A DNA stretch of 64,000 nt from assembly GCA_964463695.1 (NCBI GenBank), contig CAYXCZ010000023.1, positions 7,718 through 71,717 of the forward strand. Reading direction: 5' to 3'. Made by a program: the position numbers and the translations under genes. Source of the stretch: JALNZU01 sp964463695 (lineage in GTDB: Bacteria; Bacteroidota; Bacteroidia; Bacteroidales; F082). Of the stretch, positions 16,213 through 25,284 are shown one piece after another (position 1 is the stretch's first letter; every line of letters starts with the position of its first letter). A model generated the notes under the pieces. That model was not told the origin of the DNA and did no database searches. It worked only from the letters and a program-made list of their open reading frames with translations.

Positions 16213-16863
16213 ATGGAATATAACACCCTGAGGCAAAAAATGGCCATTCCTGAGTATGGAAGAAATATTCAATCCATGATTGAGCATCTTTTTACTATTG
16301 AGGATCGCATCAAACGCACACAAGCTGCCTACTATATTGTAAGTATTATGGCTCAGATGAATCCGCAAGTCAGGGAATCTTCCGATTATTTGCACAAATT
16401 ATGGGATCATTTACACATTATAAGTGATTTTAAACTTGATGTAGATAGCCCTTACGACCCGCCAAAACGTGAAAATGTGCAAAGGAAACCCCGTCATGTA
16501 GGATACAACAGCAATGAAATCCGTTATGGACATTATGGTTTGTACACTGCCAACCTCATCAACAAAGCAATTTTGTATGATGAAGGAAATGAAAAAACCG
16601 CATTAGTTCAGGCCATTGCCAACTACATGAAAAAGCAATACCTAAGCTGGAACCGGGATTCGGTTACAGATGAAACCATTTCACTGAACCTAAATGAATT
16701 ATCTGGCGGAAGGCTGACGCTTACTGAAGATATGAAACTGGTGTCGACCAATGAAATTCTTTCCAAAGCAGGTCTTAATCAAAATCTTGCAATGCAAAAA
16801 CAGAAAAAGAAATTCAATCAAAAGCCAGGGAGCCAAGGCTTTCAAAAGAAGAAACAACGGTAG
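16213..16863 (+). CDS. DUF4290 family protein
   Basis: 216 residues. The pattern MAIPEYGRNIQSMIEHL, then YDPPKRENVQRKPRHVGYNS and YGHYGLYTANLI-type sequence matches the DUF4290 family, which to my knowledge is restricted to Bacteroidota and has no assigned function. The C-terminus is a very basic Gln/Lys-rich tail (about residues 195-216), which may bind nucleic acid, but that is a guess. It is encoded just before murA, an arrangement I recall from other members of the phylum, though a terminator separates the two here. Confidence 0.85.
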   Translation: MEYNTLRQKMAIPEYGRNIQSMIEHLFTIEDRIKRTQAAYYIVSIMAQMNPQVRESSDYLHKLWDHLHIISDFKLDVDSPYDPPKRENVQRKPRHVGYNSNEIRYGHYGLYTANLINKAILYDEGNEKTALVQAIANYMKKQYLSWNRDSVTDETISLNLNELSGGRLTLTEDMKLVSTNEILSKAGLNQNLAMQKQKKKFNQKPGSQGFQKKKQR

Positions 16864-16880
16864 TTTTCAAGCTACTTAAT

Positions 16881-16916
16881 AAAAAGGTAAAAAGCACACG
16901 TTTTTTACCTTTTTTG
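16881..16916 (+). terminator. Intrinsic terminator after the DUF4290 gene
   Basis: Stem of 12-13 bp (AAAAAGGTAAAAA pairing with TTTTTTACCTTTTTT) around a 7-nt loop, GCACACG, ending in a T run. It lies 18 bases after the stop. Confidence 0.8.
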
Positions 16917-17010
16917 TTTCACTGTAATGAATTAGTATTCAAAAGAATTAGCCACACAGAGAGTGTGTGCCATCCGTGAAAAAGAGTTATTTTCGACAAA
17001 AATTTAATGC

Positions 17011-18318
17011 ATGGGATCGTTTAAAATTTCAGGGGGTAAAAAATTGCACGGCGAAATAACCCCACAAGGAGCAAAAAATGAAGCATTACAGATTCTAAGT
17101 GCTTGTTTACTAACAAACGAAGCTGTCGAGATTTTCAATCTCCCTGATATAGTCGATGTAAATAACCTCATCGACTTGCTTCAGTCAATGGGAACAGAGG
17201 TTCACCGTTTCAGCGGAAGCCATGTCAGCTTAAAAGCTTCCAATATCGATCTTGAATATTTGCTAACGGATGACTTTTATAAGAAAGCAAGCCGTTTGCG
17301 TGGTAGTATCATGATTGCCGGCCCTTTGTTAACACGCTTCGGGAAAACATATGTTCCACAACCCGGTGGTGATAAAATAGGAAGAAGGAGGTTGGATACG
17401 CATTTTATTGGTCTTCAAAAACTTGGAGGACAGCTGGATAGCTTTTCGGAAAAAAAATTCTACCGAATCGCTTCAAATGGCAGACTGAAAGGAACCTATA
17501 TGCTTTTGGATGAAGCCTCGGTGACGGGCACTGCCAATGTGGTGATGGCAGCTGTTTTGGCAGAGGGCCAAACAACGATTTTCAATGCTGCATGCGAGCC
17601 GTATCTGGTACAACTTTGTGAGATGCTGGTTCGTATGGGTGCAAAAATTGACGGCATCGGCTCTAATTTATTACGCATTGATGGTGTTGAGCAGCTTAAT
17701 GGAACACAGCATACGCTACTGGCCGATATGATTGAAGTAGGAAGTTTTATTGGAATGGCAGCGATGACAGCTTCGTCGCTTACCATAAAAAATGCCGGTA
17801 TCGCTTCATTGGGAATAATTCCTGATGTTTTTAGTCGTATGGGAATCAATGTTGAATTCAGAGGTGATGATATTTATGTGCCTGCGTATGACCACTATGA
17901 GGTAGAAACATTTATGGATGGAAGTATCATGACGATAGCAGATGCCCCCTGGCCTGGCTTCACTCCCGACTTGATATCAATCATGCTCGTGGTGGCAACA
18001 CAAGCTAAAGGTAGTGTGTTAATACACCAAAAAATGTTTGAAAGCAGGTTGTTTTTTGTTGATAAACTCATCGACATGGGCTCTCAAATAATTTTATGCG
18101 ACCCTCACAGGGCAAACGTTATTGGTCTCGACAGGAAATACCCATTGAGAGGTATCCGTATGAGTTCACCTGATATCCGTGCCGGTGTTGCTTTGCTGAT
18201 TGCTGCTCTTTCGGCCAGAGGAACGAGTATAATCGATAATATTGATCAAATCGACCGGGGTTACCAATACATCGAGCAACGTTTACAAGCAATAGGTGCC
18301 GACATTGAAAGGATTTAA
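17011..18318 (+). CDS. murA: UDP-N-acetylglucosamine 1-carboxyvinyltransferase with Asp at the Cys115 position
   Basis: 435 residues. MurA transfers enolpyruvate from PEP to UDP-GlcNAc in the cytoplasm, the first committed step of peptidoglycan synthesis. The N-terminal segment GGKKLHGEITPQGAKNEAL contains the conserved Lys-Asn pair of the active site, and the catalytic loop reads PGGDKIGRRRLDTHF, with Asp121 where most MurA enzymes have Cys (Cys115 in E. coli). Asp at this position is known in naturally fosfomycin-resistant bacteria and keeps the enzyme active. It is followed by grpE, 76 bases downstream. Confidence 0.96.
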   Translation: MGSFKISGGKKLHGEITPQGAKNEALQILSACLLTNEAVEIFNLPDIVDVNNLIDLLQSMGTEVHRFSGSHVSLKASNIDLEYLLTDDFYKKASRLRGSIMIAGPLLTRFGKTYVPQPGGDKIGRRRLDTHFIGLQKLGGQLDSFSEKKFYRIASNGRLKGTYMLLDEASVTGTANVVMAAVLAEGQTTIFNAACEPYLVQLCEMLVRMGAKIDGIGSNLLRIDGVEQLNGTQHTLLADMIEVGSFIGMAAMTASSLTIKNAGIASLGIIPDVFSRMGINVEFRGDDIYVPAYDHYEVETFMDGSIMTIADAPWPGFTPDLISIMLVVATQAKGSVLIHQKMFESRLFFVDKLIDMGSQIILCDPHRANVIGLDRKYPLRGIRMSSPDIRAGVALLIAALSARGTSIIDNIDQIDRGYQYIEQRLQAIGADIERI

Positions 18319-18394
18319 GGATTATCTGTCAAATTGGCAACTGAGCAGCGTTGGCAGCATTTTTGATAAAAAATATAACAAAAATAAAAGCACT

Positions 18395-18988
18395 ATGAAC
18401 GCAGAAACATCTAATACAGATCCGAAAGATATGGACGGCTTTGAAGATATTCACATTGAAGAACGTGAAGAGAATGCAGCACAGGAAAAAATAGCTGATA
18501 AAAAAGACAAAAAGAAACAGAAAAAAGATAAAAACAGCGAAGCACTTGAAGAACTGCAATTGAAGTATGATGAGCTCAACGATAAGTACTTACGTTTGTT
18601 TTCGGAGTTCGACAACTTCAGAAAGAGGACACTGAAGGAGAAAATTGAAATGAGTAAAACAGCCTCTGAAGATATAATAACCTCACTCCTGCCTGTTGTT
18701 GATGACTTTGAAAGGGCAATGACCAGTCTTCCGACGGATGAAGCATTTAAGAGTCAATTTGAAGGTATTTCACTTATCAACAGTAAGTTAAATAAGATAC
18801 TCGAGCAAAAAGGGCTCGCCGAATTACCTTCCAAAGGTCTTGCATTTGATACCGATTTTCATGAAGCACTCACCAATATCCCATCGCCTGATCCAACAAT
18901 GGTGGGTAAAGTAATTGATGTAGTTCAAAAAGGATATACCCTCAACGGAAAAGTAATCCGTTTTGCCAAAGTAGTGATTGGCAGTTAA
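18395..18988 (+). CDS. grpE: GrpE nucleotide exchange factor
   Basis: 197 residues from the ATG at 18395; an upstream in-frame GTG overlapping murA would add 33 residues without family character. An acidic/lysine-rich N-terminal tail (about 1-55) precedes a long coiled coil with LRLFSEFDNFRKRTLKEK, then the C-terminal beta domain with HEALTNIPSPDPTMVGKV and GYTLNGKVIRFAKVVIG. GrpE releases ADP from DnaK in the cytoplasm. dnaJ follows 26 bases later, and dnaK is not in the window. Confidence 0.95.
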   Translation: MNAETSNTDPKDMDGFEDIHIEEREENAAQEKIADKKDKKKQKKDKNSEALEELQLKYDELNDKYLRLFSEFDNFRKRTLKEKIEMSKTASEDIITSLLPVVDDFERAMTSLPTDEAFKSQFEGISLINSKLNKILEQKGLAELPSKGLAFDTDFHEALTNIPSPDPTMVGKVIDVVQKGYTLNGKVIRFAKVVIGS

Positions 18989-19014
18989 TTTCATTTGATA
19001 GATTTTAAAGAAAT

Positions 19015-20166
19015 ATGGCAAAAAGAGACTATTACGAAGTACTGGAGGTTGACCGCAATGCTAACGAAACTGACATAAAAAAAGCCTATCGCAAGCTTGC
19101 ATTGAAATACCATCCTGATAAAAACCCTGATGATCACACAGCAGAAGATAAGTTTAAGGAAGCTGCTGAGGCCTATGAGGTGTTGAGTAATGCTGACAAG
19201 AAGGCCAAATATGACCGTTACGGACATGCCGGCTTAGGCGGTGCTTCAGGTGGCGGCAATTACGGTGGTGGCATGAGTATGGATGATATATTCAGCCAAT
19301 TTGGCGATATTTTTGGTGGTGCTTTCGGCGGCTTTGGTGGTAGCGGTGGATCATCCTCTCGCGGACGCAGGGTAAACAAAGGTTCGAATCTTCGCGTAAA
19401 AGTAAAGATGAACCTTCAGGAGATCGCAACCGGTGTTGAAAAAAAGATCAAGGTAAGCAAATATGTCTCCTGCAAACATTGCAGTGGCAGCGGAGCTGAA
19501 AATGGTGGTTCATACGCCAATTGTTCTACTTGCCATGGTAGCGGACATGTCACCCGGGTGACAAGTACCTTTTTAGGACAAATGCAAACTACAGCTACCT
19601 GCCCTACTTGTGGCGGAGAAGGAAGAATTATTACCAAAAAGTGTAATCATTGTCAGGGAAACGGCGTTGTTCGCGACGAAGAAGTAATTCCTATCAACAT
19701 TCCTGCAGGTGTTGCCGAAGGCATGCAGCTTTCTCTTAGCGGAAAAGGGAATGCAGGAGCACGTGGTGGAATTCCAGGCGACTTAATTGTCCTTATTGAG
19801 GAAGATAAACATTCGGAACTTGAACGCGACGGCAACAACCTGATACACAACTTGTTTATAAGTGTTTCGGATGCTGCTTTAGGGTCTCAGGTAGAGGTTC
19901 CAACTGTTGATGGTAAAGCACGATTGAAGATAAGCCCCGGAACACAGCCTGGAAAGGTGTTGCGTTTGAAAGGCAAAGGACTTCCAAGTGTTAACAGTTA
20001 TGGAAATGGCGACTTGCTGGTTAATGTCAATGTATGGATTCCGAAGGAATTGAACAAAGAAGAGCGACAGATACTGGAGAAATTGCAGCATTCTGAAAAT
20101 TTCGTCCCCAATCCTACCGCCAGTGAGAAACGTTTTTTTGATCGTATGAGAGAATATTTCGGATAA
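19015..20166 (+). CDS. dnaJ: Chaperone DnaJ
   Basis: 383 residues. The J domain has HPD at residues 33-35, followed by a Gly-rich linker with many GG repeats, four zinc-binding repeats (CKHCSGSG, CSTCHGSG, CPTCGGEG, CNHCQGNG), and the two C-terminal substrate-binding domains. DnaJ delivers unfolded proteins to DnaK and stimulates its ATPase. It forms an operon with grpE, and the next gene, an ABC ATPase, starts 10 bases after its stop. Confidence 0.98.
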   Translation: MAKRDYYEVLEVDRNANETDIKKAYRKLALKYHPDKNPDDHTAEDKFKEAAEAYEVLSNADKKAKYDRYGHAGLGGASGGGNYGGGMSMDDIFSQFGDIFGGAFGGFGGSGGSSSRGRRVNKGSNLRVKVKMNLQEIATGVEKKIKVSKYVSCKHCSGSGAENGGSYANCSTCHGSGHVTRVTSTFLGQMQTTATCPTCGGEGRIITKKCNHCQGNGVVRDEEVIPINIPAGVAEGMQLSLSGKGNAGARGGIPGDLIVLIEEDKHSELERDGNNLIHNLFISVSDAALGSQVEVPTVDGKARLKISPGTQPGKVLRLKGKGLPSVNSYGNGDLLVNVNVWIPKELNKEERQILEKLQHSENFVPNPTASEKRFFDRMREYFG

Positions 20167-20176
20167 AACACCACTT

Positions 20177-21094
20177 ATGTTTGCACTTGAAGCTCAGGAT
20201 ATCGTAAAAAGATATGCAAATCATCTGGCCCTAAATAAAGTAAGCATTGCCGTTCCCCGCCAGAGTATTTTCGGTTTGTTAGGACCAAATGGGGCAGGTA
20301 AAACTTCACTTATTCGTATAATAAATCAAATCACTGCTCCTGATGAAGGTACGTTAAAGCTCAATGGCGTAGCTCTGAAACCAGAGCATAGCGCATCGAT
20401 TGGTTATTTACCCGAGGAGCGTGGTCTTTACAAGAAAATGAAAGTTGGAGAACAGGCGATGTATCTGGCTCAACTTAAAGGTGTTGACAAACACACTGCC
20501 AGAAAACGTCTTCATGAATGGTTTGATAAATTTGATATCGGCTCCTGGTGGGATCGTAAAGTAGAAGAGCTCAGCAAAGGGATGCAACAAAAAATTCAGT
20601 TTGTTGTAACAGTAATTCACGAGCCTGAAATCCTCATATTCGATGAGCCATTCAGTGGTTTTGATCCTGTTAATGTCAATCTGCTGAAATCAGAAATATT
20701 ACAGCTTCAGAAAAATGGTGCCACAATACTGTTTTCTACACATAACATGGAGTCAGTTGAAGAACTTTGCGACCATATAGCCTTAATCAATTCAAGTGAG
20801 AAAATTCTGGATGGAACGGTGCAAGATATAAAAAGAGCTTACCGCTCCCATACCTTCGAATTACTATTAAGTCAGATGTCGGAATCTCCCCGAAGCCTTA
20901 TTCCTGCAGGTTTTGAGCTTATTTCAGAAAAAGCTAATAACTACGGCGAAACATTAATCCAAATAAAAAGCCCTGTTGTTGTGGATTCAAATCAACTGAT
21001 TGCATCCATTCTTCCTCATGCAACTGTCGTTTCATTTCAGGAAGTATTGCCAAGTATGAACGATATTTTTATTGAACAGGTTCAACGTAAATAA
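20177..21094 (+). CDS. ABC transporter ATP-binding protein, NatA-like
   Basis: 305 residues. Walker A GPNGAGKT (36-43), signature ELSKGMQQK (131-139, LSKGM instead of LSGGQ), Walker B ILIFDEP (152-158) and the H-loop STHNMESVEE identify an ABC ATPase; the C-terminal about 80 residues are the DUF4162-type extension found in NatA/YhaQ subunits. It pairs with the permease 51 bases downstream. NatAB-type exporters move Na+ or toxic compounds, but the substrate cannot be inferred here. Confidence 0.92.
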   Translation: MFALEAQDIVKRYANHLALNKVSIAVPRQSIFGLLGPNGAGKTSLIRIINQITAPDEGTLKLNGVALKPEHSASIGYLPEERGLYKKMKVGEQAMYLAQLKGVDKHTARKRLHEWFDKFDIGSWWDRKVEELSKGMQQKIQFVVTVIHEPEILIFDEPFSGFDPVNVNLLKSEILQLQKNGATILFSTHNMESVEELCDHIALINSSEKILDGTVQDIKRAYRSHTFELLLSQMSESPRSLIPAGFELISEKANNYGETLIQIKSPVVVDSNQLIASILPHATVVSFQEVLPSMNDIFIEQVQRK

Positions 21095-21145
21095 TGCCTC
21101 ACCCATGAATCGCCTCGTGTCATTATCTAAAAAAAATGAGTTGCA

Positions 21146-22462
21146 ATGAATAAAATTTTATTGATTCTGCAAAGAGAATACCTCACAAGGGTTAAAAAGA
21201 AAAGCTTTATTGTGATGACTTTTCTTGGCCCCTTGCTGATGGCAGCTTTGATGGTAGTACCTGTAATTTTAGCATCGCTTCAGGATGTTGGCAAGAAAAA
21301 GGTTGCCATCCTTGATGAAACGACCTGGTTTACTGGTAAATTTGAATCAGGGGAAAATCTTGAATTCACATTTGTTGATGGTGACCTTGAATCGCAAAAG
21401 AAGCTTGCATTAACAGGCGCATATGATGCATTACTTTATATACCTCTTCCTGAATTTAACGTTCCGGCTAATGTGGAGATATTCAGTAATAAACAAATCT
21501 CGATGACCCTCAAATCTTTAGCTAGAAATACCGTAAAGACTGAGATTGAGAACCAGAAATTACTTGGAGCAGGTATTGATCCAAACCTTATTAAAGAAGC
21601 CCGCACAACGGTGAACGTTCAAACGATACGATTGGAAGAAGATGGTTCAGAATCAAAAAGTTACACTGAAGTTCAGGTAGGCCTGGGAGTTTTTACTTCC
21701 ATTTTAATTTACTTTTTCATATTCCTGTTCGGAGCTCAGGTAATGCGTGGTGTTATCGAAGAGAAAACGAGTCGAATCATCGAGGTAATTGTTTCATCAG
21801 TAAAGCCTTTTCAATTGATGATGGGTAAAATTACCGGAATTGCTCTGGTAGGTCTCACCCAATTTCTTCTTTGGGTTGTGCTTACAGCAGGGATTTTTGG
21901 TTTGTTTTCGCTATTCTTTGGAAGTGAAGCAGCCCTCAAAGGTACAAGTGGGATGCAGGGAACATTGATGGAACAAAGTATTCAAGTGGATCAGTCCGCC
22001 TCTCAACAAATGATTAGTCAGGTTTTTGATGTCATTCATTCCATTGATTATGGAATCATCATTTTTAGTTTTGTATTTTACTTCCTCGGAGGCTATTTGC
22101 TATATGCGGCACTATTTGCTGCCATTGGCTCAGCTGTTGACAACGAAGCAGATACGCAACAATTTATGTTGCCGGTTTCTTTACCCTTAATACTTGGCAT
22201 CGTCCTTTCTAATTTTGTTGTTAATAATCCTGATGGACCAATTGCCTTCTGGTTATCAATGATACCTCTCACTTCACCAATTATTATGATGGTAAGAATT
22301 CCATTTGGGGTGCCGATATATGAGCTAGCCCTTTCGATGGCTTTGTTGATAGGAGGATTTTTATTTACTACCTGGCTAGCAGCAAAAATATACCGTACAG
22401 GAATTCTCATGTACGGTAAAAAAGTGAATTATAAAGAGTTATGGAAATGGATACGCTATTAA
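21146..22462 (+). CDS. ABC transporter permease, NatB/YhaP-like
   Basis: 438 residues. One membrane segment near residues 22-45, then a large extracytoplasmic domain (about 50-180), then five or six helices (about 185-425) including the conserved cytoplasmic segment MRGVIEEKTSRIIEVIVSSV and KPFQLMMGKITG, which is typical of ABC-2 type permeases of the NatB family. It makes a two-gene exporter with the preceding ATPase and probably works as a homodimer or with itself only, since no second permease is present. Confidence 0.92.
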   Translation: MNKILLILQREYLTRVKKKSFIVMTFLGPLLMAALMVVPVILASLQDVGKKKVAILDETTWFTGKFESGENLEFTFVDGDLESQKKLALTGAYDALLYIPLPEFNVPANVEIFSNKQISMTLKSLARNTVKTEIENQKLLGAGIDPNLIKEARTTVNVQTIRLEEDGSESKSYTEVQVGLGVFTSILIYFFIFLFGAQVMRGVIEEKTSRIIEVIVSSVKPFQLMMGKITGIALVGLTQFLLWVVLTAGIFGLFSLFFGSEAALKGTSGMQGTLMEQSIQVDQSASQQMISQVFDVIHSIDYGIIIFSFVFYFLGGYLLYAALFAAIGSAVDNEADTQQFMLPVSLPLILGIVLSNFVVNNPDGPIAFWLSMIPLTSPIIMMVRIPFGVPIYELALSMALLIGGFLFTTWLAAKIYRTGILMYGKKVNYKELWKWIRY

Positions 22463-22499
22463 AATGAACATCGATTAATCATTTCACAGGATCTTCGTG

Positions 22500-23255
22500 T
22501 TATTTCTCAGGTTTCATTTCATATGTTTTGGTAGGCTCACAACAAGCCCCTTTCACTTTTACTTCCTTGTTAGGAGTAAGCATTTTGGTTTTAGGACTGA
22601 TGAAAGGTATTCCAAGTGATAATCCTCTGAGGATAAATATAATGCCTAAGATCACTATAAAAACAGGAAGCACTCTGTTCATGTATTTCCTTACGGTTCC
22701 CGATGCCAGATTACCTAACAACGACACGCTGAGCATGATAGGAATTGTACCCAGCCCAAAAAGAATCATAAACAAAACCCCAAGAACAACATCATTTGTG
22801 TTTATAGCTCCTGCAACAGCAACATATACCAACCCACAAGGCAGCAATCCGTTGAGCAAACCGATCACGAAAAGATTGCTTTTAGATTGATTTCCAAACA
22901 AAACCCTGAAACGCCGAATCAATTTTCCCGTAAAACCAGATGTAAAAGTGTCGATATTGAATTTTCCACGGAAAATAAAAGGAAAGAAAACAGATAAAAT
23001 CATGATGATACCCATAAGAATGGAGGCCCATTGCTGAAAGCCTGCCATTTCTAATCCTTTTCCAAGCAATCCAAATATAGCTCCTAATACGCCATAAGTG
23101 ACTGTTCGGCCAATATTATAAACCAAACCACCAAGGCTGCGATCGAACCAGCTTTTTCTTCCAATTGGTAAAGCAATAGCAATAGGTCCGCACATTCCAA
23201 TGCAATGAAAACTTCCAATAAGTCCTATGGTAAAAGCTGTATATAATTCAATCAT
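22500..23255 (-). CDS. SafE/DsbD-like membrane protein of the cbb3 cluster
   Basis: 251 residues with six or seven membrane helices. The motif FHCIGMCGPIAIAL near the N-terminus and a second half with NGLLPCGLVYVAVAGAI match the family annotated as sulfite exporter TauE/SafE or DsbD_2, which is common next to cbb3 oxidase genes and is thought to handle copper or thiols during oxidase assembly. It ends the ccoG-ccoH run; its start lies 2 bases after the ccoH stop. The role is inferred from context. Confidence 0.85.
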   Translation of the reverse strand: MIELYTAFTIGLIGSFHCIGMCGPIAIALPIGRKSWFDRSLGGLVYNIGRTVTYGVLGAIFGLLGKGLEMAGFQQWASILMGIIMILSVFFPFIFRGKFNIDTFTSGFTGKLIRRFRVLFGNQSKSNLFVIGLLNGLLPCGLVYVAVAGAINTNDVVLGVLFMILFGLGTIPIMLSVSLLGNLASGTVRKYMNRVLPVFIVILGIIFILRGLSLGIPFISPKTKMLTPNKEVKVKGACCEPTKTYEMKPEK

Positions 23256-23257
23256 AC

Positions 23258-23698
23258 CTAATTGATATCAAAAGACTTTTCAACAAAATATGGAACCCCT
23301 TCATACTCCCAGTCAATTTTAACAATGTAGCGTCCGCTTAATCCATCGAGCGGCACAGTAAAAGCTCTTTCAGTATTGGCAGATAATTCAAATGTCATGT
23401 CGCCTGTATCTTTTACCCGGTTATAAAAAAACAAGTTTCCCTTAAGTCCGGAAGGATTAAAGAATTCGGGGAAATGGATTTGTAAAACACCATTATTTGC
23501 TTCAAGTCGAATCAGCTCTGCAAAAGGTTCTGCATTGGACTTCTTTTGAATCAAATCCTGAAAAGCCTGCCCTTTCGGATAATAATCTTTCTCAACAAGA
23601 TCAACACTCTCACGCATCATTAATATAGCAAAAATAATGATCATTATCATAAAAGCGGCCATCGCAATAGCCAGCTTTGTTCCCCAGTTCCATTTCAT
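23258..23698 (-). CDS. ccoH: FixH/CcoH family protein
   Basis: 146 residues: a short cytoplasmic start, one membrane helix (about 9-28), and an extracytoplasmic domain of about 115 residues with LVEKDYYPKGQAFQDLIQKK and LSGRYIVKIDWEYEGVPYF. This layout matches FixH/CcoH, a small assembly partner of cbb3 oxidase. It lies between ccoG (15 bases upstream) and the SafE-like gene. Confidence 0.88.
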   Translation of the reverse strand: MKWNWGTKLAIAMAAFMIMIIIFAILMMRESVDLVEKDYYPKGQAFQDLIQKKSNAEPFAELIRLEANNGVLQIHFPEFFNPSGLKGNLFFYNRVKDTGDMTFELSANTERAFTVPLDGLSGRYIVKIDWEYEGVPYFVEKSFDIN

Positions 23699-23713
23699 AT
23701 CGCAGTTTTTATG

Positions 23714-25144
23714 TTATTTATCCAAACTATTTGGAGCTATAAAGGTAGTTTTAAATAGTTCAATTTTATCATCTCCCGAATAAAATCCAATTTCTACAGG
23801 TGTACTACTTGATTTGAGTGAAGATCTTGGCTTAACCAATAAGAAATTCGTCTCAATAATCTTTCCTCCCGGGACCAGCACCGGTCCGCCCATGACAATC
23901 ACTTCGCCTTCACCACCTTCCAATTTTAGTACCACAGGCATATCTTTACGTGTTTTATTTACAAGCTGTACTTTATAAACATTGGAATAATTGTCAGGTC
24001 CATATTCCTGAAAAAGCGTACCAGGAACACGTAATATCGTAGCTTCCACATCCGATCTGAAGGTAAAAAGGCTTGCAAGTATAATTAACAACAAGGTTAA
24101 AAATGCAGAGTAAGCGAGTACTCTTCCATTAAAAATACTATTATGACCTTCAGCAATTCCCTTTTCCGACGAATAGCGAATCAATCCTTTAGGTTTTTTC
24201 ACACGATCCATGATAGTGTCGCAAGCATCCATACATGCAGTGCAATTAATGCATTCAAGTTGTGTTCCATTACGGATGTCGATACCTGTCGGACAAACAG
24301 TGATACAATTTTTACAGTCGATACAATCACCTTTAGATGCTTCCTCACGTGCTTCTAAAGGGTTATATTTGCCTCTTGGTTCACCTCTAACGTAATCATA
24401 GGCAACAACAATTGATTTATCATCAAGAAAAACACCTTGCAAACGGCCATAAGGACATGCAATCATACACACTTGCTCACGGAAGAAAGCGAAAATGAAA
24501 TAAAACGCACCTGAAAAAAGAAGCATTGCCAAAAAACCAACAAGGTGTGCCTGAGGTCCAGCTGTAATTAAAAGCTTTACCTGTTCAATACCAATAATAT
24601 AGGATAAAAATGTGTTAGCTATCAGTACCGCTATCATAAAAAACACAAGATGCTTGAGTGTTTTCCGCCAAATTTTATCAAAATTCCAAGGCTGACGGTT
24701 TAGTTTTTTCTGCATATGAAAATCACCTTCTATGAGGTACTCAATCTGTCGGAATACAAATTCCATGAAAATCGTCTGCGGACAGGCCCAACCACAAAAG
24801 AGCCGTCCGAAAATGACAGTAAACAGTATGATAAAAACAATAAAAGTTATGATACCTAATACTACCAGGTGGAAATCCTGAGGCCAGAAAAGCTGTCCGA
24901 AAAGTATAAACTTACGCTCCAGGATGTTGAAAAGCATGAAAGGTTCCCCATTGTATTTTATCCAGGGTAAAATGAAAAGTACTGCGAGTAAGATTGATGC
25001 TACAATCCAGCGTTGATTGTATTTTTTTCCTTTTGGTTTTTTTGGATAAATCCAGACTCGTTTTCCATCCTCACCAACGGTAGAAATTTTGTCGCGGAAT
25101 GAACCATGATGATTGTCGTTCAATTCCAATTCTTCTTCACTCAT
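23714..25144 (-). CDS. ccoG: Cytochrome c oxidase accessory protein CcoG
   Basis: 476 residues. Five or so membrane helices, a CGWACPQTIF motif in the first third, and two ferredoxin-type motifs (CIDCKNCITVCP and CINCTACMDACD) in the central cytoplasmic loop, then an extracytoplasmic C-terminal domain of about 120 residues (FixG C-terminal, Ig-like). CcoG reduces copper(II) for insertion into the cbb3 oxidase in the systems where it has been studied. Begins a second transcription segment after the terminator that follows ccoP. Confidence 0.93.
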   Translation of the reverse strand: MSEEELELNDNHHGSFRDKISTVGEDGKRVWIYPKKPKGKKYNQRWIVASILLAVLFILPWIKYNGEPFMLFNILERKFILFGQLFWPQDFHLVVLGIITFIVFIILFTVIFGRLFCGWACPQTIFMEFVFRQIEYLIEGDFHMQKKLNRQPWNFDKIWRKTLKHLVFFMIAVLIANTFLSYIIGIEQVKLLITAGPQAHLVGFLAMLLFSGAFYFIFAFFREQVCMIACPYGRLQGVFLDDKSIVVAYDYVRGEPRGKYNPLEAREEASKGDCIDCKNCITVCPTGIDIRNGTQLECINCTACMDACDTIMDRVKKPKGLIRYSSEKGIAEGHNSIFNGRVLAYSAFLTLLLIILASLFTFRSDVEATILRVPGTLFQEYGPDNYSNVYKVQLVNKTRKDMPVVLKLEGGEGEVIVMGGPVLVPGGKIIETNFLLVKPRSSLKSSSTPVEIGFYSGDDKIELFKTTFIAPNSLDK

Positions 25145-25182
25145 TCTAATTTTATATTAATTTGGTTTTAAAGAGCTAATAA

Positions 25183-25222
25183 AAAAACTCATCCCCTGCA
25201 ACAATTACGTTGCGAGGGGATG
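25183..25222 (-). terminator. Intrinsic terminator between ccoP and ccoG
   Basis: On the minus strand CATCCCC pairs with GGGGATG and inside it GCAAC pairs with GTTGC around an AATTAC-type loop, followed by GAGTTTTTTT. It lies about 60 bases after the ccoP stop and splits the oxidase genes from the assembly genes. Confidence 0.8.
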
Positions 25223-25284
25223 AGGCCGATGTTACCATCAATAAAAATCATACATATAGATCTTGTTGCAAAAAAGCAACTGGT

